DNA from: Phaeacidiphilus oryzae TH49
Lineage (GTDB): Bacteria; Actinomycetota; Actinomycetes; Streptomycetales; Streptomycetaceae
DNA length: 64,000 bases
NCBI RefSeq assembly: GCF_000744815.1
Contig: NZ_JQMQ01000005.1
Location: 3,542,055-3,606,054, forward strand
Direction of reading: 5' to 3'
Below are positions 21,207 to 30,182 of the stretch, in pieces. Position numbers and translations under genes: made by a program. Position 1 is the first letter of the stretch. Each line of letters begins with the position of its first letter. The notes beneath the pieces were generated by a model, which worked only from the letters and a program-made list of their open reading frames with translations, was not told the origin of the DNA and ran no database searches.

Positions 21207-22085
21207 TTACTTCTTGCTCTCGACGGCGTGGCCGCCGAACTCGTTGCGCAGCGCGGCGATCATCTTCATCGACGGGGAGTCCTCCTGGCGGGAGGAGAAG
21301 CGGGCGAAGAGCGAGGCGGTGATCGCGGGCAGCGGGACGGCGTTGTCGATCGCCGCCTCGACCGTCCAGCGGCCCTCACCGGAGTCGGCCGCGTAGCCGC
21401 GCAGGCCGTCCAGGTGCTCGTCCTTGTCCAGGGCGTCCACCGCCAGGTCCAGCAGCCAGGAGCGGATGACGGTGCCCTCCCGCCAGGAGCGGAAGACCTC
21501 GCGGACGTCGGTCACCGAGTCGACCTTCTCCAGCAGCTCCCAGCCCTCGGCGTAGGCCTGCATCATGGCGTACTCGATGCCGTTGTGGACCATCTTGGCG
21601 AAGTGCCCGGCGCCGACCCGGCCGGCGTGGACCGCGCCGTACTCGCCCTCGGGCTTCAGGGCGTCGAAGATCGGCTGGACCTTGGCGACGTGCGCCGAGT
21701 CCCCGCCGTACATCAGCGCGTAGCCGTTCTGCAGGCCCCAGACTCCGCCGGAGACGCCGCAGTCGACGAAGCCGATGCCCTTCGTGCCCAGCTCCTCGGC
21801 GTGCTTCTCGTCGTCCGTCCAGCGGGAGTTGCCGCCGTCGACCACCGTGTCACCGGGGGAGAGGAGCTCGCCGAGCTCGTCGACGGTCTGCTGGGTCGGA
21901 GCGCCGGCCGGCACCATCACCCACACCACCCGGGGAGCGGCGAGCGAGTCCACCAGCTCCTTGAGGCTTGCGACGTCCGTGACGTCCGGGTTCCGGTCGT
22001 AGCCGATGACGGTGTGCCCTGCGCGGCGCAGCCGCTCGCGCATGTTGCCGCCCATCTTGCCGAGACCGATGAGGCCGAGCTCCAT
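21207..22085 (-). CDS. gnd: 6-phosphogluconate dehydrogenase (short, GndA-type)
   Basis: A 292-residue dehydrogenase of the short 6-phosphogluconate dehydrogenase branch (family usual length about 300, against about 470 for the long form). The Rossmann motif is LIGLGKMGGNM at the N-terminus, the substrate segment DCGVSGGVWGLQNGYALM, and the catalytic region HFAKMVHNGIEYAMMQAYAEG. It converts 6-phosphogluconate to ribulose 5-phosphate in the pentose phosphate pathway. Its position between dnaN and recF is a Streptomyces habit, so it is in the replication operon without an obvious replicative role. Cofactor preference cannot be read with confidence. Confidence 0.95.
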   Translation of the reverse strand: MELGLIGLGKMGGNMRERLRRAGHTVIGYDRNPDVTDVASLKELVDSLAAPRVVWVMVPAGAPTQQTVDELGELLSPGDTVVDGGNSRWTDDEKHAEELGTKGIGFVDCGVSGGVWGLQNGYALMYGGDSAHVAKVQPIFDALKPEGEYGAVHAGRVGAGHFAKMVHNGIEYAMMQAYAEGWELLEKVDSVTDVREVFRSWREGTVIRSWLLDLAVDALDKDEHLDGLRGYAADSGEGRWTVEAAIDNAVPLPAITASLFARFSSRQEDSPSMKMIAALRNEFGGHAVESKK

Positions 22086-22225
22086 GATCGGGAGTCCTAA
22101 CGTGTGTACCTACGTGGCTTGGCGGCGGCGCCCTTGCCGCGCGACACCGAGCGTACGCCCGGGCCTGCGGGGGCAGCCTGCCGACGGGTCCGGTCGGGCG
22201 GAGCGCCGGGCGCCCCGCCCTCGGC

Positions 22226-23392
22226 TCAGCTGGACAGCCGCACCGGCATGATCAGGTACTTGTACGTCTCGTCCGCCTCGGCGTCGGCGGCGGGCTTGCC
22301 GCTGAGGAGGGCCGGCTTCGTCGAGGTGGTGAACGCGAACTGGGCGAACGGGGCGTTGATCGCGGACAGGCCCTCCAGGAGGTAGCCCGGGTTGAAGGCG
22401 ATCGAGATGTCGTCGCCCTCCAGGTCCGCGTCCACCCGCTCGGTGGCCTGCGCGTCGTCGCCGGAGCCGGCCTCCAGGGTCAGCACGCCCTGCTCGAAGC
22501 TCAGCCGCACCGGGGTGTTCCGCTCCGCGACCAGCGCGACGCGCTTGACCGCCTCGACGAACGGCGCGGTCTCGATCACCGCCATCGAGTTGAACTCGGT
22601 CGGGAAGAGGCTGCGGAACTTGGGGAACTCGCCGTCCAGCAGCCGGGTGGTGGTGCGGCGGCCGGCGCCCTCGAAGCCGATCAGGCCCTCGCCGTCGCCC
22701 TCCGTGCCGGCCAGCGCGATCGAGACGTTCTCCCCGGCGCCGCCGCCGGCCAGCGACTTGGCGGTGTCCTGCAGGGTCTTGGCGGGCACCAGGGCCACCG
22801 AGTTCAGGCCCGGCTGCTCCGGCTTCCACAGCAGCTCGCGGACGGCGAAGCGGTAGCGGTCGGTGGCGGCCAGGGTGACCCGGTCCTCCTCGATCTCCAC
22901 CCGGACGCCGGTGAGCACCGGGAGGGTGTCGTCCCGTCCGGCGGCGACGGCGACCTGGGCGACCGCGGCGGCGAAGACGTCCCCCGCGACCTCGCCGGTG
23001 GCGGTGGGCATCTGGGGCAGCGCCGGGTACTCCTCCACAGGCAGGGTGGGGAGTGTGAATCGCGAGCTGCCGCAGACCACGATGACCCGTACACCGTCTG
23101 TGGAGATCTCCACCGGCCGGTTGGGGAGGGCCCGGGAGATGTCGGCCAGCAGGCGGCCGGAGACCAGGACCGTGCCGGCCTCCTCCACCTCGGCCTCGAC
23201 CGCGACCCGGGCCGAGACCTCGTAGTCGAACCCGGAGAGGCTCAGGGAGCCCTCCTGCCCCTGGGCCGACTCGCCCTGGGAGACCGTCAGCAGCAGGCCC
23301 GCGAGGACCGGCACCGGCGGCCGTGCCGGGAGGCTGCGGGCGGCCCAGGCCACCGCCTCCGCCAGTACGTCACGCTCCACCCGGAACTTCAC
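22226..23392 (-). CDS. dnaN: DNA polymerase III sliding clamp (beta subunit)
   Basis: A 388-residue clamp. I use the GTG at 23392, where the protein begins with the family N-terminus MKFRVERDVLAEAVAWAARSLP, preceded by GGGAGG nine bases upstream. The frame continues 46 codons into oriC, but that part is not protein-like. Three clamp domains are present: SARVAVEAEVEEAGTVLVSGRLL in the first, VTLAATDRYRFAVREL in the second, and NPGYLLEGLSAI in the third, with the C-terminal YLIMPVRL that lines the partner-binding pocket. It tethers the polymerase to DNA. It is transcribed away from oriC, with gnd, recF and dciA behind it. Confidence 0.97.
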   Translation of the reverse strand: MKFRVERDVLAEAVAWAARSLPARPPVPVLAGLLLTVSQGESAQGQEGSLSLSGFDYEVSARVAVEAEVEEAGTVLVSGRLLADISRALPNRPVEISTDGVRVIVVCGSSRFTLPTLPVEEYPALPQMPTATGEVAGDVFAAAVAQVAVAAGRDDTLPVLTGVRVEIEEDRVTLAATDRYRFAVRELLWKPEQPGLNSVALVPAKTLQDTAKSLAGGGAGENVSIALAGTEGDGEGLIGFEGAGRRTTTRLLDGEFPKFRSLFPTEFNSMAVIETAPFVEAVKRVALVAERNTPVRLSFEQGVLTLEAGSGDDAQATERVDADLEGDDISIAFNPGYLLEGLSAINAPFAQFAFTTSTKPALLSGKPAADAEADETYKYLIMPVRLSS

Positions 23393-24284
23393 CGGACACC
23401 GCCTCCCGCTGCTTCCACCGGCTCCCGCCGCTGTACCGACCTGTGTGTCGTCTTCCAGTTGCCGGGGAACAGTCTGACGTACTCCACCGACAGCCGGGGT
23501 CGAAGGGGAGAAGAACGTCTGATCGACCACGACGAGCCGTCATCCACAGCTCGGCGCCCCGCCCCCTGTTAGCTGAAAGTCCGGGATAGATCTCTGGGGG
23601 AGTAGTAATAGGTGTTGTGGATACCGTGGATAACCGGTTCCACCGCAGGTCAGCCCGGCTTTTTTGTCCACCGCGGGCTGTGGGCGGAGAGGTGGAAAAC
23701 CCCGCTCTTCTGTGGATGGGGTTCGTTTTCCCACAGGGGGCCCTCGACTGTCCCCAGGTTGTCCCCAGCTCCGTCCCCAGATTTTCCCCCGGTTGTCCCC
23801 AGGGCATGCGTGAACTTCGGTGTGCCGCTTCTCACACGCAGAGGTGATGGGGCGTTTCTTGTTGCCGAACTGTGGACCCGACTGTGGAAAGCCTGGGGAA
23901 AACTTACCAAACCTGGGGACGGGCGGTGGACAACTCAGAGTCCGCTCAGGGGTTCGAATCCACGGTCCACATCCTGTGGATAACTTTTGCCCACAAGTCC
24001 ACAGGGTCTTGAGCTGCATCGATGGTCCCGCAAACCAGCGGCCTGTGGAACGATTCTGGACAACTTCGGGGCTTCCCGGTGTTCCCCAGGGTGTGGAGGA
24101 ACGGATCCGTTCGATCCTGTGGATTGTCCGCCCCGCGCAGGGCCCAGTTCGATTCCCCGCAGGCTCTCGGAGTTGCATTCGATCGGCCCGCGGCCGCGGC
24201 GGAAGCCGAAAAAGGGCCCGGAACGAGGAGGACGCCTCGTTCCGGGCCCTGCGCCGGCAATACCGGCGGCGGTTCGCCCGGCGG
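23393..24284. other. oriC: Chromosomal replication origin oriC (dnaA-dnaN intergenic region)
   Basis: An 892-base gene-free region between dnaN and dnaA. It contains at least 15 DnaA-box-like 9-mers on both strands between 23540 and 24126. They start at 23540 (TCATCCACA), 23616, 23625, 23664 (TTGTCCACC), 23711, 23871, 23884, 23925, 23963, 23975 (TGTGGATAA, perfect), 23987 (TTGCCCACA), 23995, 24044, 24055 and 24118, with weaker TTGTCCCCA copies at 23759 and 23793. Two boxes at 23616 and 23625 abut directly, and boxes at 23963, 23975 and 23987 are 12 bases apart. A less GC-rich stretch at 23568-23640 is the best candidate for first melting. The dnaA terminator lies at the right edge. Confidence 0.95.
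24213..24250 (-). terminator. Terminator of dnaA with U-tract
   Basis: AGGGCCCGGAACGAGG, loop AGGACG, and the exact complement at 24235-24250. On the minus strand the stem is followed by TTTTT. It lies 34 bases after the dnaA stop and shields oriC from read-through. Confidence 0.85.
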
Positions 24285-26612
24285 CTAGCTCTTGATGCGG
24301 TTGGTGAGCTCGGTGACCTGGTTGTAGATCGACCGGCGCTCGGCCATCATCGTGCGGATCTTCCGGTCCGCGTGCATCACCGTGGTGTGGTCCCGGCCGC
24401 CGAACTGCGCGCCGATCTTCGGCAGCGAGAGGTCGGTGAGTTCCCGGCACAGGTACATGGCGATCTGGCGGGCCGTCACCAGCACCCGGCTCCGCGAGGA
24501 ACCGCAGAGGTCCTCCACGGTCAGCCCGAAATAGGCGGCGGTCTGCTGCATGATCGTGGCCGCCGTGATGTCCGGGCTGGCCTCCTCCCCGCCGGGGATG
24601 AGGTCCTTCAGCACGATCTCGGTGAGCTGGAGGTCGACCGGCGCCCGGTTGAGGCTGGCGAAGGCGGTGACCCGGATCAGGGCGCCCTCCAGCTCCCGGA
24701 TGTTGCGGGAGATCCGGGAGGCGATGAACTCCAGCACCTCAGCCGGCGCGTTCAGCTGCTCCTGGATCGCCTTCTTCCGCAGGATCGCGATCCGGGTCTC
24801 CAGCTCGGGCGGCTGGACGTCGGTGATCAGGCCCCACTCGAAGCGGTTGCGCAACCGGTCCTCCAGGGTGACCAGCTGCTTGGGCGGCCGGTCCGAGGAG
24901 ATCACGATCTGCTTGTCCGCGTTGTGGAGGGTGTTGAAGGTGTGGAAGAACTCCTCCTGCGTCGACTCCTTGTTCTGCAGGAACTGGATGTCGTCGACCA
25001 GCAGGATGTCCATGTCGCGGTAGCGCTGCCGGAAGCCGTCGCCCTTGTCGTCCCGGATCGAGTTGATGAACTCGTTGGTGAACTCCTCGGAGCTCACGTA
25101 GCGGACCCGGGTGCCGGGGAAGAGGCTGCGGGCGTAGTGCCCGATGGCGTGCAGCAGATGGGTCTTGCCCAGGCCGGACTCGCCGTAGATGAAGAGCGGG
25201 TTGTAGGCCTTGGCCGGGGCCTCGGCGACGGCGACCGCGGCCGCGTGGGCGAAGCGGTTGCTCGCTCCGATGACGAAGGTCTCGAAGAGGTACTTCGGGT
25301 TCAGCCGGGCGGCCGGCTCGTCCTTGCGGGCGCCGTGGAGGGCGGGGCCGCCGCCGGAGCGCGGTCCCGGCGGATTGCCGTGGACGGACCCCCCGCGCGC
25401 CGGGGCGCCGGGGGCCGACGGTGAGTCAGGACCCTTCCGCGGCGCTTCGGGCAGCTTCACCTCGGCGTCCCGCGCCGGGGGCGCGGGCCGGGCGCCGGGG
25501 CCGCTCGGGCCGGCCGGTCCTGTCGGCTTGGGCTCCGCCTCCTCGCCGCGCGGTCCGGGGACCGGACGCGGACGCCGCTCGGGGCCGCCCTCGGCCGCCG
25601 GGGCGGTGGGGCGGGGCAGCTGGGTGTGCTGGCCGTGCTGGCTGGTCTGCCCGTGCTGGGTGTGCTGGCCGTGCTGGCCGGTCTGCGGCGCCTGCGGGCT
25701 GTGCGGGGCGTGCGGGTAGGCCGGGTCCTCGCCGGGGCCCTGCTCCCAGTCGCCGGGCGCCGGGGGCTGCTCCGGGTAGCTCTCCGGGCGGCGGTAGCCG
25801 GGGTAGCCGCTGGGCGGCTGGTGGCCCTGCTCGTGCGAGGGCTCCGGGTGCTCGGCGCGGCCGCCCCCGTAGTAGGGCAGCTCGTCCTGTCCGGGGGCGG
25901 ACTGCCCGAGGGCGGTGCGCGGGGTCGGCCACTGGCCGGGGACGGGCTGACCGCCCGTGGGGTCCCCGTATTCGTGCCGGGGCTGCTGCTGGTGGTGGTG
26001 CGGAGCCTGCGGGGCAGGCGCCGCCGCCGCCGTTGGCTGGCGCTGCGGTTCGTAGCCCGAGGGCGCGTCATAGCCTGCGGGCGCGTCATAGCCCGCGGGG
26101 GCGTCGTAGCCGGTCTGCGGGTCGTACCCCGGCTGGGGGTCGTAGCCGACCTGGGCGTCATAGCTGGGCGGCGCGTCGTAGCCGGGCTGCGGCTCGTAGG
26201 AGGGCAGCGGTTCGTAGCCTGACTGGGCGTCATAACCGGGCTCTGCGGCCGGGGCCGGCCCCGGGGCCTGGGCCTGCCCGGTCGGCGCCTGCGGCTGCGG
26301 CTGCGGCTGCGGGCGGCTGCCCGGCAGCGGCTCGGCCGCCGGCACGGCGCTGGCGTCCGCGATCACCGCGATCCGCATCGGGCGGCCGAACTCGCCGCTG
26401 AGCGCCTCGGTGATGAGCGGCAGCAGCCGGGTCTCCAGCGCCTGCTTCGCGTACTCGTTGGGGGTGGCGAGCAGCGCCGTGTCCGCCATCAGTCCCATCG
26501 GATGCGTGCGGTCCAGCCAGACCCTGTCCATGGCCTCGACGCCCTGGCCCGTGCTCAGCCGCTCGACCACCCGCGCCCATGCGGTGGGCAGGTCGCTGGT
26601 TGTGTCAGCCAC
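24285..26612 (-). CDS. dnaA: Chromosomal replication initiator protein DnaA, with long repeat-bearing linker
   Basis: A 775-residue DnaA from the GTG at 26612 (protein [19 protein letters not shown]). Domain I is about residues 1-90. Domain II is a very long Pro/Gln/Tyr/Gly-rich linker (about 100-430) with eleven tandem hexapeptides. Domain III is the AAA+ ATPase with Walker [12 protein letters not shown], Walker [11 protein letters not shown] and the arginine-finger region. Domain IV binds DnaA boxes through the signature [23 protein letters not shown]. Streptomyces DnaA proteins are already long, about 600-660 residues as I recall, so this one is longer still. A predicted promoter lies at 26748-26777 with a DnaA box beside it, suggesting autoregulation. 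The frame is open above the GTG, but that part spans the promoter and is not coding. Confidence 0.97.
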   Translation of the reverse strand: MADTTSDLPTAWARVVERLSTGQGVEAMDRVWLDRTHPMGLMADTALLATPNEYAKQALETRLLPLITEALSGEFGRPMRIAVIADASAVPAAEPLPGSRPQPQPQPQAPTGQAQAPGPAPAAEPGYDAQSGYEPLPSYEPQPGYDAPPSYDAQVGYDPQPGYDPQTGYDAPAGYDAPAGYDAPSGYEPQRQPTAAAAPAPQAPHHHQQQPRHEYGDPTGGQPVPGQWPTPRTALGQSAPGQDELPYYGGGRAEHPEPSHEQGHQPPSGYPGYRRPESYPEQPPAPGDWEQGPGEDPAYPHAPHSPQAPQTGQHGQHTQHGQTSQHGQHTQLPRPTAPAAEGGPERRPRPVPGPRGEEAEPKPTGPAGPSGPGARPAPPARDAEVKLPEAPRKGPDSPSAPGAPARGGSVHGNPPGPRSGGGPALHGARKDEPAARLNPKYLFETFVIGASNRFAHAAAVAVAEAPAKAYNPLFIYGESGLGKTHLLHAIGHYARSLFPGTRVRYVSSEEFTNEFINSIRDDKGDGFRQRYRDMDILLVDDIQFLQNKESTQEEFFHTFNTLHNADKQIVISSDRPPKQLVTLEDRLRNRFEWGLITDVQPPELETRIAILRKKAIQEQLNAPAEVLEFIASRISRNIRELEGALIRVTAFASLNRAPVDLQLTEIVLKDLIPGGEEASPDITAATIMQQTAAYFGLTVEDLCGSSRSRVLVTARQIAMYLCRELTDLSLPKIGAQFGGRDHTTVMHADRKIRTMMAERRSIYNQVTELTNRIKS
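26040..26237 (-). repeat. Eleven tandem 18-bp units encoding hexapeptides in DnaA domain II
   Basis: Read on the minus strand the units are [60 protein letters not shown] and GYEPQR, with consensus [GS]Y[DE][AP][QPL]x. The run is uninterrupted and in frame. Confidence 0.95.
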
Positions 26613-26747
26613 TGGTGCACGCTTTCTCGTTCCACCCCAGGACGGAAGCGCGCGCCGGAAGGACCACCTGTGCGGGTGGTTCCTGGGGCGTTCCGTACGG
26701 AGAGGTGTGAAGGGACTTGAACCGCGGGGGTGCAGGCAAGTCCTGCA

Positions 26748-26777
26748 ACGGTAATAAGCGCCCGGCCATCCGTTCAA
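26748..26777 (-). promoter_or_regulatory. Predicted dnaA promoter
   Basis: On the minus strand TTGAAC (26772-26777) and TACCGT (26748-26753) are 18 bases apart, close to the vegetative consensus. The start of transcription would be about 130 bases before the dnaA GTG. The DnaA box at 26782 is four bases from the -35. Confidence 0.55.
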
Positions 26778-26781
26778 GTCG

Positions 26782-26790
26782 TTGTCCACA
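26782..26790 (+). promoter_or_regulatory. DnaA box at the dnaA promoter
   Basis: TTGTCCACA, the preferred Streptomyces form, immediately upstream of the predicted dnaA -35. A weaker TGTGTACAT follows at 26795. Autoregulation by DnaA through such boxes is known in Streptomyces. Confidence 0.7.
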
Positions 26791-26966
26791 GGCTGTGTAC
26801 ATCCGTCCGGAGCAACGAGAGGCGCTTGGGCGAGCCGGTCCGGAGCCGGGACGGGTACCTTGCTGGCCAGGTGCCCCAAGGGGTCGGCGGGTTCGGCGAG
26901 GAGTCCGGCTGACAGCCTGTCAGAGGTCGGGGCCGAGGTGATCCGGAGGGCCGGGCATCACCCGGT

Positions 26967-26996
26967 TTGACCCGGCGTCCATCCGCCGCGTACCGT
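26967..26996 (+). promoter_or_regulatory. Predicted rpmH promoter
   Basis: TTGACC (26967-26972) and TACCGT (26991-26996) with an 18-base spacer, a near-consensus vegetative promoter pointing to rpmH, rnpA, yidD and yidC. Confidence 0.6.
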
Positions 26997-27178
26997 AACC
27001 AGGTCGAGTTGTCGATGGCCGCTGCCGCATGCCCGCGGGACAGTCCGCTGATCTGAAGATCACAGGCGAGCAGCACGGGCGTCGTGGATCCCCGGAGCAA
27101 GGGACGGAGATCACGCGGACGCACGGTGACGGCCAGTCGATTCCCCGCACCCCTTCGATTGACCTCTGGAGCCCCCGA

Positions 27179-27316
27179 GTGAGCAAGCGCACCTTCCAGC
27201 CGAACAACCGTCGTCGCGCGAAGACCCACGGCTTCCGGCTGCGTATGCGCACCCGTGCCGGTCGCGCCATCCTGGCGACTCGCCGGAGCAAGGGCCGCGC
27301 GCGCCTCTCCGCCTGA
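27179..27316 (+). CDS. rpmH: 50S ribosomal protein L34
   Basis: A 45-residue protein that starts with GTG at 27179 (TGGAG eight bases upstream). The sequence [20 protein letters not shown] followed by [18 protein letters not shown] is a full-length L34. It is a structural protein of the large ribosomal subunit. It heads the conserved rpmH-rnpA-yidD-yidC-jag-rsmG series that diverges from dnaA. Confidence 0.98.
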   Translation: MSKRTFQPNNRRRAKTHGFRLRMRTRAGRAILATRRSKGRARLSA

Positions 27317-27340
27317 TCACCAGCTGAGTCGGGTCGTGTC

Positions 27341-27790
27341 GTGCTGCCTTCCGAGAACCGGCTGAGGCGGCGCGAGGACTTCGCCACCGCGGTCCGCCGC
27401 GGACGGCGTGCCGGCCGGCCGCTGCTGGTGGTTCATCTCCGGCGCGACGTAGCCGCGCCGGAAGTGTCGACGGGAAACCCGCACCGCGTCGGGGGGATGA
27501 CTCCCCCGGCCCGTGCGGGTTTCGTCGTGAGCAAGGCGGTGGGCCCCGCGGTGGTCCGTAACCGGGTGAAGCGCAGACTGCGCCATCTCGTACGTGACCG
27601 CTTGGACCTTCTGCCCGCCGGTAGCCTGGTGGTGGTGCGTGCGCTTCCACCGGCTGCCGGTGCGGAGTACGCGGACCTCGCACGAGACCTGGACACCGCT
27701 CTGCGGCGGCTGCTCGAAGACCCGGCCGGTCCGCAGAGAAAGGTGCCCGCCTCCGGTTCCGCATCCTCGTCGACGGGAGCAGGGCAGTGA
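27341..27790 (+). CDS. rnpA: Ribonuclease P protein component
   Basis: A 149-residue protein that assists the RNase P RNA in maturing tRNA 5' ends. The start is [25 protein letters not shown] and the RNA-binding RNR motif reads [16 protein letters not shown] Pro/Gly/Ser tail of about 30 residues follows. It starts with GTG 24 bases after rpmH and ends by overlapping yidD by four bases (GTGA). Confidence 0.96.
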   Translation: MLPSENRLRRREDFATAVRRGRRAGRPLLVVHLRRDVAAPEVSTGNPHRVGGMTPPARAGFVVSKAVGPAVVRNRVKRRLRHLVRDRLDLLPAGSLVVVRALPPAAGAEYADLARDLDTALRRLLEDPAGPQRKVPASGSASSSTGAGQ

Positions 27791-28113
27791 AGTACCTGCT
27801 GATGGGGCTGATCCGGGTCTACCAGTGGACCATCAGCCCGCTTCTCGGTCCGGTGTGCCGTTACTACCCCTCGTGCTCCCACTACGGGTACGAGGCGATC
27901 CGGGTGCACGGGGCCGTGAAGGGGAGCGGGCTGACCGCGTGGCGCATCCTGCGCTGCAATCCGTGGAGTCCGGGTGGCGTGGACCACGTCCCCCCGCGCC
28001 AGAAGCCCGTCTGGCACCAGCGCCTGCGGAACCACCTGTCCCACCGAGGGAACCCCACCCTCAGTAGCGCCGGCCGTCCGGCATCCTCGCCCCTAAAGCC
28101 CAAGGAGACCTGA
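27787..28113 (+). CDS. yidD: Membrane protein insertion efficiency factor YidD
   Basis: A 108-residue protein with the conserved YidD core: [18 protein letters not shown], then [15 protein letters not shown] with its three cysteines region, and [15 protein letters not shown]. It has an amphipathic N-terminal helix and acts with YidC in inserting membrane proteins. It starts with GTG overlapping the rnpA stop, so it is coupled. yidC follows two bases after its stop. Confidence 0.96.
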   Translation: MKYLLMGLIRVYQWTISPLLGPVCRYYPSCSHYGYEAIRVHGAVKGSGLTAWRILRCNPWSPGGVDHVPPRQKPVWHQRLRNHLSHRGNPTLSSAGRPASSPLKPKET

Positions 28114-28115
28114 CT

Positions 28116-29459
28116 GTGCCGGGGTTTCTTCAAACGCTCCTGTCGCCCCTCTACTACGCCGTCTCGTGGGTCATCGTTCAGTTCCACGCGGCGCTGAGTC
28201 CCCTCTTCGGTGCTGACACCGGCTGGTCGTGGGGCCTCTCCATCGTCTTCCTGACGGTCCTCATCCGGATCTGCCTGATCCCGCTCTTCGTGAAGCAGAT
28301 CAAGGCGACCCGGGCCATGCAGGCTATCCAGCCGAAGATGAAGGCCATCCAGGAGCGCTACAAGAACGACAAGCAGCGCCAGTCCGAAGAGATGATGAAG
28401 CTGTACAAGGAGGCGGGCACCAACCCGTTCTCCTCGTGCCTGCCGATCATCATCCAGATGCCGTTCTTCTCGGCGCTCTACGGCGTGCTCCACAACATCG
28501 CGATCGGCCACACGGTCGGCGTGATCAACTCGACGCTGCTGCAGAGCGCGCAGAAGGCGCACATCTTCGGTGCCCCGCTGTCGGTCAAGTTCCTCGACAG
28601 CGCGTCCAAGATCACAGCCCTCGGTGCCGACCCGACGACGGTCCGGATCGTCGCGGCGATCATGATCGTGCTGATGGCGGCCTCGCAGTTCATCACGCAG
28701 CGCCAGCTGATGACGAAGAACGTCGACACCTCGGTGAAGACCCCGTTCATGCAGCAGCAGAAGATGCTGATGTACGTCTTCCCCGTGATGTTCGCGATCT
28801 TCGGCATCAACTTCCCGATCGGTGTGCTGGTCTACTGGCTGACCACCAACGTCTGGTCGATGGGTCAGCAGCTGGTCGTCATCCGGCGGAACCCGACCCC
28901 GGGAAGCATCGCCTGGAAGGAGCGGCAGGCCCGGCTCAAGGCCCAGGGCAAGCTCGCCGCGGACGGCACCGTGATCAAGAAGGGCGGCCTGGCCTCCCTG
29001 GTGAAGGGCTCCGAGGCGGAGACCGAGGCCGCCGCCGCGGCCGAGACCACGGCGGCTCCGCGTCGGCAGCAGCCGAAGCGCACCACCAAGGCCCAGCGCC
29101 AGGCGCAGGGCGCCGGAGCCACGGTGACCGGTACCGCGGTGGCCGATGCCGAGGAGCAGGACGACGCGGTCGAGGACGCCAAGCCGGCCGACACCAAGGC
29201 GCAGTCCGGGCCGGCGGCGAAGACCGGTCAGTCCGGTCAGTCCGGTCAGTCCGGTCAGTCCGCGAAGTCCGGGCAGACCGGCAAGCAGCAGGCGGGGCAG
29301 AAGGGCCAGCAGTCCGGGCAGAAGCCGGCCGCCAAGAAGGCCGGCCAGCCGCAGCGCTCCGGCCAGCAGCGCTCGGGCTCGGGGAACGCCGGCAACCGGA
29401 GCAACCGGTCGGGGCAGCGCCGGCAGCGCGGCTCCGGCGGGAACCGGCCGAAGAAGTAA
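28116..29459 (+). CDS. yidC: Membrane protein insertase YidC/Oxa1
   Basis: A 447-residue insertase. The conserved core (about residues 25-270) has five membrane helices with [25 protein letters not shown] as the cytoplasmic coiled-coil region and [16 protein letters not shown] as the second conserved block. The large periplasmic domain of Gram-negative YidC is absent, as in Gram-positive bacteria. The C-terminal 170 residues are a basic, disordered tail with GQS repeats, probably ribosome-facing. It starts with GTG, preceded by AAGGAGACC. Confidence 0.96.
   Translation: MPGFLQTLLSPLYYAVSWVIVQFHAALSPLFGADTGWSWGLSIVFLTVLIRICLIPLFVKQIKATRAMQAIQPKMKAIQERYKNDKQRQSEEMMKLYKEAGTNPFSSCLPIIIQMPFFSALYGVLHNIAIGHTVGVINSTLLQSAQKAHIFGAPLSVKFLDSASKITALGADPTTVRIVAAIMIVLMAASQFITQRQLMTKNVDTSVKTPFMQQQKMLMYVFPVMFAIFGINFPIGVLVYWLTTNVWSMGQQLVVIRRNPTPGSIAWKERQARLKAQGKLAADGTVIKKGGLASLVKGSEAETEAAAAAETTAAPRRQQPKRTTKAQRQAQGAGATVTGTAVADAEEQDDAVEDAKPADTKAQSGPAAKTGQSGQSGQSGQSAKSGQTGKQQAGQKGQQSGQKPAAKKAGQPQRSGQQRSGSGNAGNRSNRSGQRRQRGSGGNRPKK
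29226..29261 (+). repeat. Four tandem GGTCAGTCC units in yidC
   Basis: The 9-bp unit is repeated four times without change and encodes [12 protein letters not shown] in the disordered YidC tail. It is a likely site of copy-number variation. Confidence 0.85.
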
Positions 29460-29522
29460 CTCCGGCCCCACCGCCGAGAGCCCAGGACCACCGAGACCAC
29501 CGAGGATTGAAGGAGCCGATCC

Positions 29523-30047
29523 GTGACGGAAGGCACTGACAGCACCAAGCCCGCCGCGGGCGGCGACCAGGACCTGGTCGCCCTGCTGGAGCAGGAGGGC
29601 GACATCGCAGCGGACTACCTGGAGGGGCTGCTGGACATCGCTGACCTCGACGGGGACATCGACATGGACGTGGAGCGCGATCGCGCCTCGGTGTCCATCG
29701 TCGGTGAGGGCGGCGCCCAGCGGTCGCTCCAGCGGCTGGTCGGTGAGGACGGGGAGGTCCTGGAGGCGCTCCAGGAGCTGACCCGGCTCGCGGTGCACCG
29801 GGAGACCGGTGAGCGCAGCCGGCTGATGCTGGACATCGCCGGCTTCCGGGCGCGCAAGCGGTCCGAGCTCACCGACCTGGGCGCCAAGGCCGTCGAGGAG
29901 GCCAAGGAGTCCGGGCAGCCGGTGAAGCTGCGCCCGATGACCCCGTTCGAGCGCAAGGTGGTGCACGACGCCGTGGCGGCGGCCGGGCTCCGCAGCGAGT
30001 CCGAGGGTGAGGAACCGCAGCGGCGGGTCGTCGTACTGCCGGTGTGA
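29523..30047 (+). CDS. jag: KhpB/Jag-family RNA-binding protein (KH and R3H domains)
   Basis: A 174-residue cytoplasmic protein. A KH-like domain in the middle includes the segment VEDGEVLEALQELTRLAVHRETGE-like LVGEDGEVLEALQ, and the C-terminal R3H domain is seen in RPMTPFERKVVHDAVAA, with Arg and His four apart. Jag/KhpB proteins bind RNA and influence division and cell-wall synthesis in Gram-positive bacteria. It has a good ribosome-binding site (GAAGGAG) and follows yidC by 63 bases, as is usual. A terminator lies downstream. Confidence 0.93.
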   Translation: MTEGTDSTKPAAGGDQDLVALLEQEGDIAADYLEGLLDIADLDGDIDMDVERDRASVSIVGEGGAQRSLQRLVGEDGEVLEALQELTRLAVHRETGERSRLMLDIAGFRARKRSELTDLGAKAVEEAKESGQPVKLRPMTPFERKVVHDAVAAAGLRSESEGEEPQRRVVVLPV

Positions 30048-30106
30048 GAGCGATGCCCCAGACTGGGTGTCGCCCGGACTGGGACGCGATGACGAGCGAG
30101 TTGCGG

Positions 30107-30137
30107 ACGGCCCCGCCTGCCTGGCAGGCGGGGCCGT
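30107..30137 (+). terminator. Terminator after jag
   Basis: ACGGCCCCGCCTGCC and its exact complement at 30123-30137 around a single base, so the true loop is larger. It lies 60 bases after the jag stop. Confidence 0.7.
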
Positions 30138-30182
30138 CGCCGGTTGTGCTGAGCTGAAGAGAAGCTGAGAGGAGTGCCCGCT

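Larger units (their letters stand above)
26613..27178. other. dnaA-rpmH divergent intergenic region
   Basis: 566 bases without a gene. It holds the dnaA leader (about 26613-26741), the predicted dnaA promoter and its DnaA box (26748-26790), and on the other side the predicted rpmH promoter and a leader of about 180 bases. I see no further conserved structure. Confidence 0.7.

Noticed and set aside
23393-23530. Extension of dnaN by 46 codons into oriC
   Set aside because: The extra part is not conserved-looking and the GTG at 23392 has a ribosome-binding site and a normal clamp N-terminus.
23759-23801. Two TTGTCCCCA 9-mers in oriC
   Set aside because: They differ from the DnaA box at a position (A to C in the CCACA core) that usually abolishes binding, so they are mentioned as weak only.
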